DNA from: CG1-02-35-72 sp045046885
GTDB lineage: Bacteria; Bacteroidota; Bacteroidia; Flavobacteriales; Flavobacteriaceae
Assembly (NCBI GenBank): GCA_045046885.1
Contig: JASFYX010000010.1
Span: 1-32,236 of the forward strand
Length of the DNA: 32,236 nucleotides
Direction: 5' to 3'
Under the pieces are notes generated by a model. That model saw nothing but the letters and a program-made list of their open reading frames with translations. It did not search any database and was not told the origin of the DNA. How positions within the stretch are numbered: the stretch's first letter is position 1; each line of letters begins with the position of its first letter. Made by a program: the position numbers and the translations under genes. This document shows positions 24,599 to 32,210 of the stretch, piece by piece.

Positions 24599-25210
24599 AT
24601 GAAAAAAATACTCGTCATAGACAATTACGATTCATTCACCTATAATTTGGTGCATTACTTAGAAGAATTTCAATGTGATGTTACCGTCAAGCGGAATGAC
24701 AAATTGCAATTGGAAGACGTGTCGGCATACGATAAAATTCTGCTGTCACCCGGTCCCGGTTTACCCGATGAGGCAGGTTTGTTAAAAGATATTATAAAAA
24801 CCTACGCCCCTACAAAAAGCATATTGGGAGTTTGCCTGGGTTTACAAGCGATAGCCGAAGTTTTTGGTGGGTCTCTAATAAATTTAGATACGGTATGTCA
24901 CGGTATGGCATCAACTATTAAATTAGTAAGTAAGGATGATGCGCTTTATAGAAATATTCCCGAAACTTTAGAAGCCGGTCGTTACCATTCGTGGGTGGTT
25001 TCAACTGAATTACCACCCGAATTAATCGTAACATCGGTAGATGATGAAGGACAAATCATGTCGGTTAAACATAAAAATTTAGATGTGCGCGGGGTACAAT
25101 TCCACCCCGAGTCGATATTAACGCCGCAAGGCAAACAAATTTTAAAAAATTGGGTAGAGAGTCCTTGTTCCCTTCCCTCAGGGAAGGGCAAGGGATGGGG
25201 AGAAAAATAA
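24599..25210 (+). CDS. trpG: Anthranilate synthase component II (glutamine amidotransferase)
   Basis: TrpG hydrolyses glutamine and channels ammonia to TrpE. The chosen ATG at 24599 gives 203 residues beginning MKKILVIDNYDSFTYNLVHY. Class I amidotransferase motifs are present: LLSPGPGLP (48-56), GVCLGLQAI with nucleophile Cys79, and QFHPES with His169 and Glu171. The normal family end is reached near VESP (residue 189). The final 14 residues, CSLPSGKGKGWGEK, are encoded by a GC-rich hairpin repeat that also brings the frame to its stop. The tail lies after the catalytic fold, so activity is probably retained. An in-frame upstream ATG at 24521 is repeat-derived. Confidence 0.95.
   Translation: MKKILVIDNYDSFTYNLVHYLEEFQCDVTVKRNDKLQLEDVSAYDKILLSPGPGLPDEAGLLKDIIKTYAPTKSILGVCLGLQAIAEVFGGSLINLDTVCHGMASTIKLVSKDDALYRNIPETLEAGRYHSWVVSTELPPELIVTSVDDEGQIMSVKHKNLDVRGVQFHPESILTPQGKQILKNWVESPCSLPSGKGKGWGEK
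25170..25201 (+). repeat. GC-rich hairpin repeat inside the trpG 3' end
   Basis: CCCTTCCC (25170-25177) pairs with GGGAAGGG (25181-25188), followed by CAAGGGATGGGGA. This is the same unit as 23023-23053, here read as codons for the TrpG tail. Confidence 0.75.
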
Positions 25211-25216
25211 AATAAA

Positions 25217-25241
25217 TGTCAGGCTGAGCGGAGTCGAAGCC
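25217..25241 (+). repeat. REP-like hairpin repeat, GGCT/AGCC arms
   Basis: TGTCAGGCTGAGCGGAGTCG followed by AAGCC, in the 45-base trpG-trpD spacer. Arms GGCT and AGCC pair; they share no sequence with the arms of the other copies. Confidence 0.8.
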
Positions 25242-25255
25242 AAATAAGTAAAATC

Positions 25256-26248
25256 ATGAAACAAATATTAAACCGTTTAATAAACCAAGAAACACTGTCC
25301 AAGCAAGAAGCTTATAAAGTCTTGGTAAACATTTCAAAAGGACAATATAATCCGTATCAAATAGCGTCTTTTTTAACCATTTATATGACCCGAAGCATTA
25401 CGGTAAACGAGTTGGGTGGCTTCCGTCAAGCTTTACTTGATTTGTGCTTGCCTATTGATTTATCCGATTTTAATACCATAGATTTATGTGGTACGGGTGG
25501 CGATGGCAAAGACACTTTTAATATTTCTACCTTAACGTCGTTTGTAGTGGCTGGTGCCGGAATAAAAGTTGCCAAACACGGCAATTATGGTGTGTCGTCT
25601 AGTTGTGGCTCCTCAAACGTATTGGAGTATTTGGGTGTCAAATTCACAAACAACCAAAATAAATTACAACAGGCTATTGATAAAGCGGGTATTTGTGTGT
25701 TGCACGCCCCGCTTTTTCATCCTGCCATGAAAGAAGTGGCACCCATCCGTAAGGCTTTGGGCGTAAAAACCTTTTTTAATATGCTGGGACCAATGGTTAA
25801 CCCGTCTTTTCCGCAGAATCAAATGGTAGGTGTTTTTAACCTTGAACTAGCCCGAAAATATGCCTATTTCTTTCAGGATTCCGATAAAAATTATGCCGTT
25901 TTATACGATTTAGCAGGCTATGACGAAGTCTCTCTAACCGATACAACCAAGGTGATAAGCCGTAACGAAGAGCGCATGTTAAGTGCGGCAGATTTTGGTG
26001 TTAAATCTTTACAACCATCAGAAATATTTGGCGGCAAAACCGTAGCCGATTCAGCTACAATATTTACAAATATTCTCAAAAATAAAGGCAGCGAAGCGCA
26101 AAAAAATGTGGTCTGTGCCAATACAGCTTTGGCCATTAGCACCATTACAAATTGTACTTTGGAGGAGGGGTTTGAACAAGCCAAAAAATCATTAGAATCT
26201 GAAAGTGCCCTCAATAGTTTTAAAAAATTAATAGCCCTTTTAAAATGA
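25256..26248 (+). CDS. trpD: Anthranilate phosphoribosyltransferase
   Basis: TrpD joins anthranilate and PRPP to give phosphoribosyl-anthranilate. The 330-residue protein has an N-terminal helical domain (1-70), the PRPP glycine loop LCGTGGDGKDTFNIST (77-92), the KHGNYGVSSSCGSSNVLEYLG segment (about 106-126), and the HPAMKEVAPIRKALGVKTFFNMLGPMVNP anthranilate-site region. It ends with ATGA overlapping the trpC start by four bases, so the two are translationally coupled. Confidence 0.96.
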   Translation: MKQILNRLINQETLSKQEAYKVLVNISKGQYNPYQIASFLTIYMTRSITVNELGGFRQALLDLCLPIDLSDFNTIDLCGTGGDGKDTFNISTLTSFVVAGAGIKVAKHGNYGVSSSCGSSNVLEYLGVKFTNNQNKLQQAIDKAGICVLHAPLFHPAMKEVAPIRKALGVKTFFNMLGPMVNPSFPQNQMVGVFNLELARKYAYFFQDSDKNYAVLYDLAGYDEVSLTDTTKVISRNEERMLSAADFGVKSLQPSEIFGGKTVADSATIFTNILKNKGSEAQKNVVCANTALAISTITNCTLEEGFEQAKKSLESESALNSFKKLIALLK

Positions 26249-27039
26249 CGATTTTAGATAAAATAATAGCCTATAAAAAGCAAGAAGTGGCCAAATTACG
26301 GAGCGAAGTAGCTTTAGAAAATTTGGTTAAGAGTCCGCAATTTAAACGCACACCTATTTCGTTAAAAAAGGCTTTAACAGCACCCAATTCAACAGGTATT
26401 ATAGCCGAATTTAAAAGGCAATCGCCTTCAAAAGGTGTCATCAATAGCACTGCCAAAATCGGGCAAGTCACACAAGATTATATGTCGGCCGGTGTAGCCG
26501 CACAATCTATTTTAACCGACGCCCATTTTTTTGGTGGCAGTATTCTTGACGTGATTAAAGCAAGAAAAGTTAATAAAACAGTACCCATTTTACGGAAAGA
26601 TTTTATTATAGATGCTTTCCAGATTATAGAGGCCAAAGCCATTGGTGCCGATATTATTTTGCTGATTGTAGCTTGTTTGACAAAACAACAGATTAAAGAT
26701 TTTGGCACATTGGCAACCGATTTAGGCCTCGATGTTTTATACGAAGTTCACAGTTTAAAAGATTTAGAAAAGATTGAGTTAGACGGTAAAATCATCGGTA
26801 TCAACAATAGAAACTTAAAAACCTTTAAAGTCGATTTAGAAAATTCAATAAGCTTGGCTAATCAAATTCCGAGTACTTGTATAAAAGTGTCAGAAAGCGG
26901 TATAAGCGACCCAAAAACAATTGTAGATTTAAAAGCTTATGGTTTTAAAGGTTTTTTAATTGGTGAAAATTTTATGAAAACCGATAATCCGGGTACAGCT
27001 TGTAAAGAATTTATAAATGAATTAAGAATGTCACGTTGA
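26245..27039 (+). CDS. trpC: Indole-3-glycerol phosphate synthase
   Basis: TrpC closes CdRP to indole-3-glycerol phosphate on a TIM barrel. In the 264 residues one sees EFKRQSPSKG (55-64, with a substrate-binding Lys), SILTDAHFFGGS, PILRKDFIIDAFQI, GADIILLIVACL, IIGINNRNLKTF, and the late phosphate-binding SESGIS and GFLIGENFMK. It is separate from TrpF, unlike the fused enteric enzyme. The start overlaps the trpD stop. The last three codons (Met-Ser-Arg) and the TGA at 27037-27039 lie within a REP-like repeat, so the native C-terminus has been replaced or trimmed by a few residues. This is beyond the last conserved motif. Confidence 0.96.
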   Translation: MTILDKIIAYKKQEVAKLRSEVALENLVKSPQFKRTPISLKKALTAPNSTGIIAEFKRQSPSKGVINSTAKIGQVTQDYMSAGVAAQSILTDAHFFGGSILDVIKARKVNKTVPILRKDFIIDAFQIIEAKAIGADIILLIVACLTKQQIKDFGTLATDLGLDVLYEVHSLKDLEKIELDGKIIGINNRNLKTFKVDLENSISLANQIPSTCIKVSESGISDPKTIVDLKAYGFKGFLIGENFMKTDNPGTACKEFINELRMSR

Positions 27040-27053
27040 GCGAAGTCGAGGCG
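27029..27053 (+). repeat. REP-like repeat supplying the trpC stop codon
   Basis: TGTCACGTTGAGCGAAGTCG followed by AGGCG. The arms CGTT and GGCG pair only with two G-U pairs. The TGA within GTTGAGC is the trpC terminator codon. Confidence 0.75.
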
Positions 27054-27093
27054 GTTGTTTAAAGGTCTTTAATTAACTATAAAGATAATAACT

Positions 27094-27711
27094 ATGAAAC
27101 TAAAAATATGCGGTATGAAATACCCAGAAAACATCCAAGAAGTAGCGGCTTTACAACCCGACTATTTGGGCTTTATTTTCTATGAGAAATCAAAACGTTA
27201 TTTTGAAGAAATTATACCTTCTCTACCAAAAACCATTAAAAAAGTTGGTATTTTTGTAGACGTGTCAATTGATTATGTTAACGATAAAATAAAGCGTTAC
27301 CAATTAGATGTCATTCAGTTACATGGCATTGAGTCACCCGAATTCTGTAGTGAGTTTTACAATAAGGGTATTAAAGTAATTAAAGTATTTTCGGTTGGTA
27401 ATCAGTTTTATTTTAAAAAATTAGCACCTTATGAGTCGGTTGTAGATTATTTTTTATTCGATACCAAAGGCGAAGAGAAAGGCGGTAATGGTGTTACATT
27501 TAATTGGACACTTTTAGAGAATTATCCCTCGGATAAACCTTATTTTTTAAGTGGAGGCATCGGCTTAGAAAGCCTGAATAGTTTAAAAAAATTTTGGCAG
27601 AGCAAAGCGGCTAAAAACTGTTATGCACTTGATGTTAACAGTCGGTTTGAAGATTATGCAGGGATGAAAAACATAGATAAATTAAAAGAATTTAAAGACA
27701 ATATAAAATGA
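27094..27711 (+). CDS. trpF: Phosphoribosylanthranilate isomerase
   Basis: TrpF isomerises PRA to CdRP. The 205-residue TIM-barrel protein begins MKLKICGMK, with catalytic Cys6, and continues with PDYLGFIFYEKSKRYF, KVGIFVDVS, IQLHGIESPEFC, the DYFLFDTKGEEKGGNG region with the catalytic Asp, and LSGGIGLESL at the phosphate site. It stands alone, not fused to TrpC. Its stop overlaps the trpB start (ATGA), indicating coupling. Confidence 0.95.
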   Translation: MKLKICGMKYPENIQEVAALQPDYLGFIFYEKSKRYFEEIIPSLPKTIKKVGIFVDVSIDYVNDKIKRYQLDVIQLHGIESPEFCSEFYNKGIKVIKVFSVGNQFYFKKLAPYESVVDYFLFDTKGEEKGGNGVTFNWTLLENYPSDKPYFLSGGIGLESLNSLKKFWQSKAAKNCYALDVNSRFEDYAGMKNIDKLKEFKDNIK

Positions 27712-28889
27712 GTTATTTTGTAGATGAAAATGGTTATTACGGTGCATTTGGAGGAGCTTATATCCCCGAAATGCTCTATCCAAATGTAGAGCAACTCCGC
27801 CAAGAGTACCTTAAAATTATGGATTTACCCGATTTTAAAAGGGATTTTGAGCAGCTTTTAAAAGATTATGTCGGCCGACCATCGCCCTTGTATTTAGCCA
27901 CGCGTTTATCAGAAAAATACCAAACAAAAATCTATTTAAAGCGCGAAGATTTAAACCATACTGGAGCGCATAAAATCAACAATACTATTGGTCAGATTTT
28001 GATGGCTAAACATTTAGGTAAAACACGTATTATTGCCGAAACTGGTGCAGGGCAACACGGTGTGGCTACAGCTACCGTTTGCGCTTTAATGGGTTTAGAA
28101 TGTATAGTGTATATGGGCGCGATTGATATTAAACGCCAAGCACCCAATGTGGCACGCATGAAAATGTTGGGAGCTTCGGTTGTGCCAGCTTTGTCAGGAA
28201 GCCAGACTTTAAAAGATGCTACAAACGAAGCCATTCGCGATTGGATAAGTAACCCTACCGACACCTTTTACATTATTGGATCGGTGGTGGGACCACACCC
28301 ATATCCCGATATGGTGGCGCGGTTTCAATCGGTTATTTCGGAAGAGATGAAAGTGCAATTGCAAGACCAAGAAGGTCGTAATAAGCCCGATTATATCATC
28401 GCTTGTGTAGGAGGTGGGAGTAATGCTGCAGGTGCTTTTTATCATTATTTGGATGATGAATCTGTAAAATTGGTAGCGGTAGAAGCTGCCGGAAAAGGCA
28501 TTGATTCGGGTAAAAGTGCCGCCACTAGTATTTTGGGTCACGAAGGGATAATCCACGGCAGTAAAACCCTACTTATGCAAACCGATGACGGTCAGATAAC
28601 CGAACCCTATTCCATTTCGGCCGGACTCGATTATCCGGGCGTTGGGCCGCTACACGCGCACTTATTTAAAAGTAAACGTGCCCGATTTTTAAATGCTACT
28701 GATGATGAAGCGATGCAAGCGGGTATGGAACTCTGTAAATTAGAAGGCATTATTCCGGCTATTGAGTCGGCGCACGCCTTAGCTGCCTTAGATAAGTTAC
28801 AGTTTAAATCCGATGATGTGGTGGTGGTAAACCTTTCGGGACGCGGTGATAAAGATTTAGAGACTTATATCAGATATTTTAATATGTAA
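27708..28889 (+). CDS. trpB: Tryptophan synthase beta subunit
   Basis: TrpB condenses indole with serine using PLP. The 393-residue protein starts MSYFVDENGYYGAFGGAYIP. It carries KREDLNHTGAHKINN with PLP-binding Lys89, ETGAGQHGVATATVCALMG, the PLP-phosphate loop CVGGGSNAAGAFYHY, and the C-terminal SGRGDKDLETY. Length and motifs match TrpB1, the form that partners with TrpA. It is translationally coupled to trpF; trpA follows after 92 bases that hold a composite hairpin repeat. Confidence 0.97.
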   Translation: MSYFVDENGYYGAFGGAYIPEMLYPNVEQLRQEYLKIMDLPDFKRDFEQLLKDYVGRPSPLYLATRLSEKYQTKIYLKREDLNHTGAHKINNTIGQILMAKHLGKTRIIAETGAGQHGVATATVCALMGLECIVYMGAIDIKRQAPNVARMKMLGASVVPALSGSQTLKDATNEAIRDWISNPTDTFYIIGSVVGPHPYPDMVARFQSVISEEMKVQLQDQEGRNKPDYIIACVGGGSNAAGAFYHYLDDESVKLVAVEAAGKGIDSGKSAATSILGHEGIIHGSKTLLMQTDDGQITEPYSISAGLDYPGVGPLHAHLFKSKRARFLNATDDEAMQAGMELCKLEGIIPAIESAHALAALDKLQFKSDDVVVVNLSGRGDKDLETYIRYFNM

Positions 28890-28895
28890 TTGGAG

Positions 28896-28978
28896 TGTCA
28901 TTCTGAACTTTGGCGTTAGTCAAAGTGAAGAATCTCTTAAATGAGATTTTTCAGTCATTTCACTCCTTCAAAATGACA
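28896..28978. repeat. Composite 83-base palindromic repeat between trpB and trpA
   Basis: The outer stem TGTCATT-C-TGAA (28896-28907) pairs with TTCA-A-AATGACA (28967-28978), with one mismatch. Inside are CTTTG/CAAAG (28908-28912 and 28921-28925) and AATCTC/GAGATT (28931-28936 and 28943-28948) hairpins and an AGTGAA/TTCACT pairing that competes with the first of them. Its left half is a REP-like copy with arms ATTCT/AGAAT. The ATG at 28973 is within the outer stem. Confidence 0.75.
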
Positions 28979-28981
28979 AAA

Positions 28982-29752
28982 ATGCAAAATAGAATCAATC
29001 AAAAACTTCAATCAGATAAAAAACTTTTATCTATTTATTTTACAGCGGGCTACCCCCAATTAAATGATACAGTGCGTATTCTAAAATCATTGCAAGATTC
29101 GGGTGTAGATATGGTAGAAATTGGCATGCCCTTTTCAGATCCGTTAGCCGATGGGCAAACCATTCAAAACAGCGGAAGCATCGCTTTAAAAAATGGTATG
29201 ACCACCAAATTACTTTTTGAGCAGATCAAAGACATCCGTAAAGAAATTACTATACCACTTATCTTAATGGGTTATTTAAATCCGATTCTGCAATTTGGTA
29301 TCGAAAAATTCTGCAAATCCTGTGCCGATGTGGGTATAGATGGTCTTATAATTCCAGATTTGCCCGTTAAAGAATACAAAGAATTGTATAAAGAAATCTT
29401 TAAAAAATATGGTTTGATTAACATCTTTTTAATCACACCGCAAACGTCAGAAGAACGCATCAGATACATAGATAAAATTTCAAACGGGTTTGTTTATATG
29501 GTGAGTGCAGCTAGTACTACCGGTGGACGTGATAGTTTTAATAAGGCTCAAACAGATTATTTTAAACGTATTGCCATTATGGAATTAAGGAGTCCTCAAA
29601 TTGTTGGTTTTGGTATTTCTAACAAAGAAACATTTAACCAAGCCACGCAGTACAGCAAAGGAGCCATCATTGGTTCGGCTTTTATCAAACATTTAACAGT
29701 AGAAGGTATTGATAGAATTCCAGATTTTATCAAAAAAATAAGAAAGAGTTAG
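28982..29752 (+). CDS. trpA: Tryptophan synthase alpha subunit
   Basis: TrpA cleaves indole-3-glycerol phosphate to indole and G3P, passing indole to TrpB. The chosen ATG at 28982 gives 256 residues. Visible motifs are SIYFTAGYP (17-25), MVEIGMPFSDPLADGQTIQ with catalytic Glu46, GLIIPDLPVKEY with the catalytic Asp, FLITPQTSEERI, and VSAASTTGGRDSF, followed by the phosphate site VGFGISNKET and AIIGSAFIKHL. Earlier in-frame starts (28910 and 28973) are within the repeat and are rejected. It is the last gene of trpEGDCFBA. No terminator hairpin is visible in the 50 bases before the kinase gene, so read-through is possible. Confidence 0.95.
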   Translation: MQNRINQKLQSDKKLLSIYFTAGYPQLNDTVRILKSLQDSGVDMVEIGMPFSDPLADGQTIQNSGSIALKNGMTTKLLFEQIKDIRKEITIPLILMGYLNPILQFGIEKFCKSCADVGIDGLIIPDLPVKEYKELYKEIFKKYGLINIFLITPQTSEERIRYIDKISNGFVYMVSAASTTGGRDSFNKAQTDYFKRIAIMELRSPQIVGFGISNKETFNQATQYSKGAIIGSAFIKHLTVEGIDRIPDFIKKIRKS

Positions 29753-29802
29753 ATTTTATTTTAGGCATGATATTTGGTATCTTTATCCGGTAAATAAAAG
29801 TG

Positions 29803-31248
29803 ATGCAATTCAGAAGATTTTCGTTACGCACCCGTATTTTTTTAGCTATGAACCTGTTGGTAATTATGGCTTCTGCATTTATTGCTCTTGTAACCATTTA
29901 TCAATACAGAGAGCAATCTAGAGACTATCACAAAAAACGTTTAGAAAGAAAAGAACAGGCGGTAATAAAAGAAATTAACTATTTATTTAAAGACTTAGGA
30001 CACCCTTTAACCAGAGTACGAATAGATACAATCTTAAAAAAACGTGTCTCAGAAATAGCCGATATTCACAATTTAACAATTCGTTTTTATGATTTAAAAG
30101 GTAAATTAATTGCGCAAACAGCTCAAAAATCTTTGCACTACCGGCACGATAAATTAAAAAAAATAACACTTGACGAAATTGTGCAATCAAAAAATCACAG
30201 GATTTTAAACTTTATTAAAAACGATACAACTAATGTGCAGGCTCTATTCAGATATGTGTACGACGTAGACAAGCACCCTGTAGCAATCCTTCATATACCT
30301 TATTTTAATAATAATACCGATTCAGAAAACGAATTAGAGGAGTTTTTAACGCGGTTATTGGGGATATATATATTCCTCTTTATAATAGCTATTAGCGTGG
30401 CATATTTTATTTCAAATTATATCACACGTTCGTTAAAAACCGTTAGTGATAAGATAAGGTTGACCGATATTAACAAACGCAATAAAAAGATTGAGCTTAA
30501 AAACCCCAGTAAAGAAATTTATGCCTTGGTAAGTGCTTATAATGCCATGATTGATGAGTTGGAAGAATCGGCTGTAAAATTGGCTCAAAGTGAGCGCGAA
30601 GCTGCTTGGCGTGAAATGGCCAAACAAGTAGCCCACGAAATTAAAAACCCACTGACGCCTATGCGTCTTACCGTACAGAGTTTCCAGCAGCACTTTGACC
30701 CTGCTGAAGCGGATTACAAACAAAAATTAGATGAATTCTGTCATAGTCTTATTGAACAAATAGACACTATGACAGCGGTAGCATCGGCTTTTTCTAATTT
30801 TGCTAAAATGCCTGTGGGTAAAAGCGAATCGTTAAATGCGGTAGCCGTTGTTAAAAGTGCCCTCGATATTTTTACCGAAGATTTTATAGAATTTCACGCT
30901 TCAAGAAATGATATTTCTCTGCACTTTGATAAAACGCAACTCATACGCATAATAACAAATTTGGTCAAAAATGCCATTCAGGCTACACAGAACTCAGATA
31001 AACCACAAATAGAAGTAAGTGTAAGTCAGACTCAAAAATATGTCATCATAAAAGTAAAAGACAATGGAAAAGGTATTGCTATCGAAAATAAAGCCAAGGT
31101 TTTTGAACCTAAATTCACAACTAAAAGCAGTGGTATGGGATTAGGATTACCCATTGTTAAAAAAATAATCGAAACTTATAAAGGTGTTATCAACTTTGAA
31201 ACAAAAGAGGGAGAAGGCGCAACATTTACAGTTACAATTCCCAAATAA
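29803..31248 (+). CDS. Sensor histidine kinase, NtrY-like
   Basis: A membrane-bound two-component kinase of 481 residues. TM1 is at about 11-33; a periplasmic domain of about 150 residues ends near HIPYFNNN. TM2 is at about 186-205, followed by a HAMP linker. The dimerisation helix contains QVAHEIKNPLTPMRL with phospho-acceptor His278; the TPMR ending is typical of the NtrY branch. The ATPase domain shows the N box NLVKNAIQAT, the G1 box KVKDNGKGIA, the F box FEPKFTTK and the G2 box GMGLGLPIV. No PAS domain and no adjacent response regulator are present, so it is an orphan here. The ATG at 29803 is preferred over the adjoining GTG at 29800. The crotonase gene follows after 21 bases. The signal it senses is unknown. 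Confidence 0.88.
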   Translation: MQFRRFSLRTRIFLAMNLLVIMASAFIALVTIYQYREQSRDYHKKRLERKEQAVIKEINYLFKDLGHPLTRVRIDTILKKRVSEIADIHNLTIRFYDLKGKLIAQTAQKSLHYRHDKLKKITLDEIVQSKNHRILNFIKNDTTNVQALFRYVYDVDKHPVAILHIPYFNNNTDSENELEEFLTRLLGIYIFLFIIAISVAYFISNYITRSLKTVSDKIRLTDINKRNKKIELKNPSKEIYALVSAYNAMIDELEESAVKLAQSEREAAWREMAKQVAHEIKNPLTPMRLTVQSFQQHFDPAEADYKQKLDEFCHSLIEQIDTMTAVASAFSNFAKMPVGKSESLNAVAVVKSALDIFTEDFIEFHASRNDISLHFDKTQLIRIITNLVKNAIQATQNSDKPQIEVSVSQTQKYVIIKVKDNGKGIAIENKAKVFEPKFTTKSSGMGLGLPIVKKIIETYKGVINFETKEGEGATFTVTIPK

Positions 31249-31269
31249 AAACAATTAAAAATCATATAA

Positions 31270-32046
31270 ATGTCTTATCAAAATATTTTACTCGAACAAA
31301 ACGAAGCGATTGCCACCATAACAATTAACCGCCCCAGTAAATTAAACGCTTTAAATAAAACGACTTTAGAAGAATTACACGAAGCTGTTTTAGACGCCGA
31401 AGTCAACGATTCAATTCGCGTTATTATCATTACAGGAGGTGGCGACAAAGCTTTTGTAGCTGGGGCTGATATTTCTGAATTTTCCAATTACAACACAGAA
31501 CAAGGAGCCGATTTAGCCCGTAAAGGACAAGAGTTGGTTTTTAACACCATCCAGAATTTAAAAATACCTGTTATAGCCGCGGTTAATGGTTTTGCCTTAG
31601 GTGGCGGATTGGAATTGGCTATGGCGTGTCATTTTCGAATCGCTTCTACCAATGCCAGAATGGGTTTACCCGAGGTCTCTTTAGGCCTTATTCCCGGTTA
31701 CGGCGGTACGCAACGCTTGGGGCAAATTGTAGGACGCGGGAAAGCTTTAGAAATGATTATGAGTGCCAGTATGATTAATGCCGATGAAGCCTTAAAATAT
31801 AATTTGGTAAACTACGTGGTTGAACAAGAAGAACTTTTACCGTTATGTGGAAAACTAGCTGGTAAGATTTGCAGAAATTCCTCTACCGCAATTGCCGCAG
31901 CCATTACAGCTGTTAACGCCAATTTCGGCACAGACGTCAATGGTTTTGAAGTTGAAATAGAACAATTTGGCAACTGCTTTGGAACCCCAGATTTTATAGA
32001 AGGTACTACGGCGTTTTTGGAAAAGAGAAAACCGGATTTTTCTTAG
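31270..32046 (+). CDS. Enoyl-CoA hydratase/isomerase (crotonase) family protein
   Basis: A 258-residue crotonase-fold enzyme that most likely hydrates 2-enoyl-CoA in fatty-acid or amino-acid breakdown. The oxyanion-hole segments are AFVAGADISEF (61-71) and AAVNGFALGGGLELAMACHFRIA (103-125). Both acid/base glutamates of true hydratases are present: Glu115 in GGGLELA and Glu135 in MGLPEVSLGLIPGYGGTQRL. The trimerisation C-terminus ends with FEVEIEQFGNCFGTPDFIEGTTAFLEKRKP. It is probably cotranscribed with the kinase gene 21 bases upstream; a functional connection is not evident. A specific substrate cannot be assigned. Confidence 0.9.
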   Translation: MSYQNILLEQNEAIATITINRPSKLNALNKTTLEELHEAVLDAEVNDSIRVIIITGGGDKAFVAGADISEFSNYNTEQGADLARKGQELVFNTIQNLKIPVIAAVNGFALGGGLELAMACHFRIASTNARMGLPEVSLGLIPGYGGTQRLGQIVGRGKALEMIMSASMINADEALKYNLVNYVVEQEELLPLCGKLAGKICRNSSTAIAAAITAVNANFGTDVNGFEVEIEQFGNCFGTPDFIEGTTAFLEKRKPDFS

Positions 32047-32196
32047 TGTACAGTATTCTGTTGTCCGTATTTAGAGATCTAAATTTTATACCTGCTTGGA
32101 AAATAGTACATTTTAATTTACAAACCTGAGTTCGACATAAGATTTGTTCACAGTTTAGATGAATTTTTATTCAATTTGAAGACATGTTTTTGAAAG

Positions 32197-32210
32197 ACTA
32201 ACTGGTTAGT
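32197..32210. promoter_or_regulatory. Palindrome, possible TetR-type operator
   Basis: ACTAACTGGTTAGT is a perfect 6+6 inverted repeat with a TG centre, in the 190 bases after the crotonase gene where no coding frame is seen. The short symmetric form resembles operators of TetR-family regulators, which often lie just upstream of their own gene. The presumed target gene would be beyond the window, so this is a weak inference. Confidence 0.35.

Noticed and set aside
22951..28978. CRISPR array from the recurrent GAGCGnAGTCGA units
   Set aside because: The units are separated by whole genes, the arms vary, and there are no regular spacers or cas genes.
32047..32190. Possible small gene after the crotonase gene
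   Set aside because: All frames are short and interrupted, and the only ATG-led frame near 32184 ends after a few codons.
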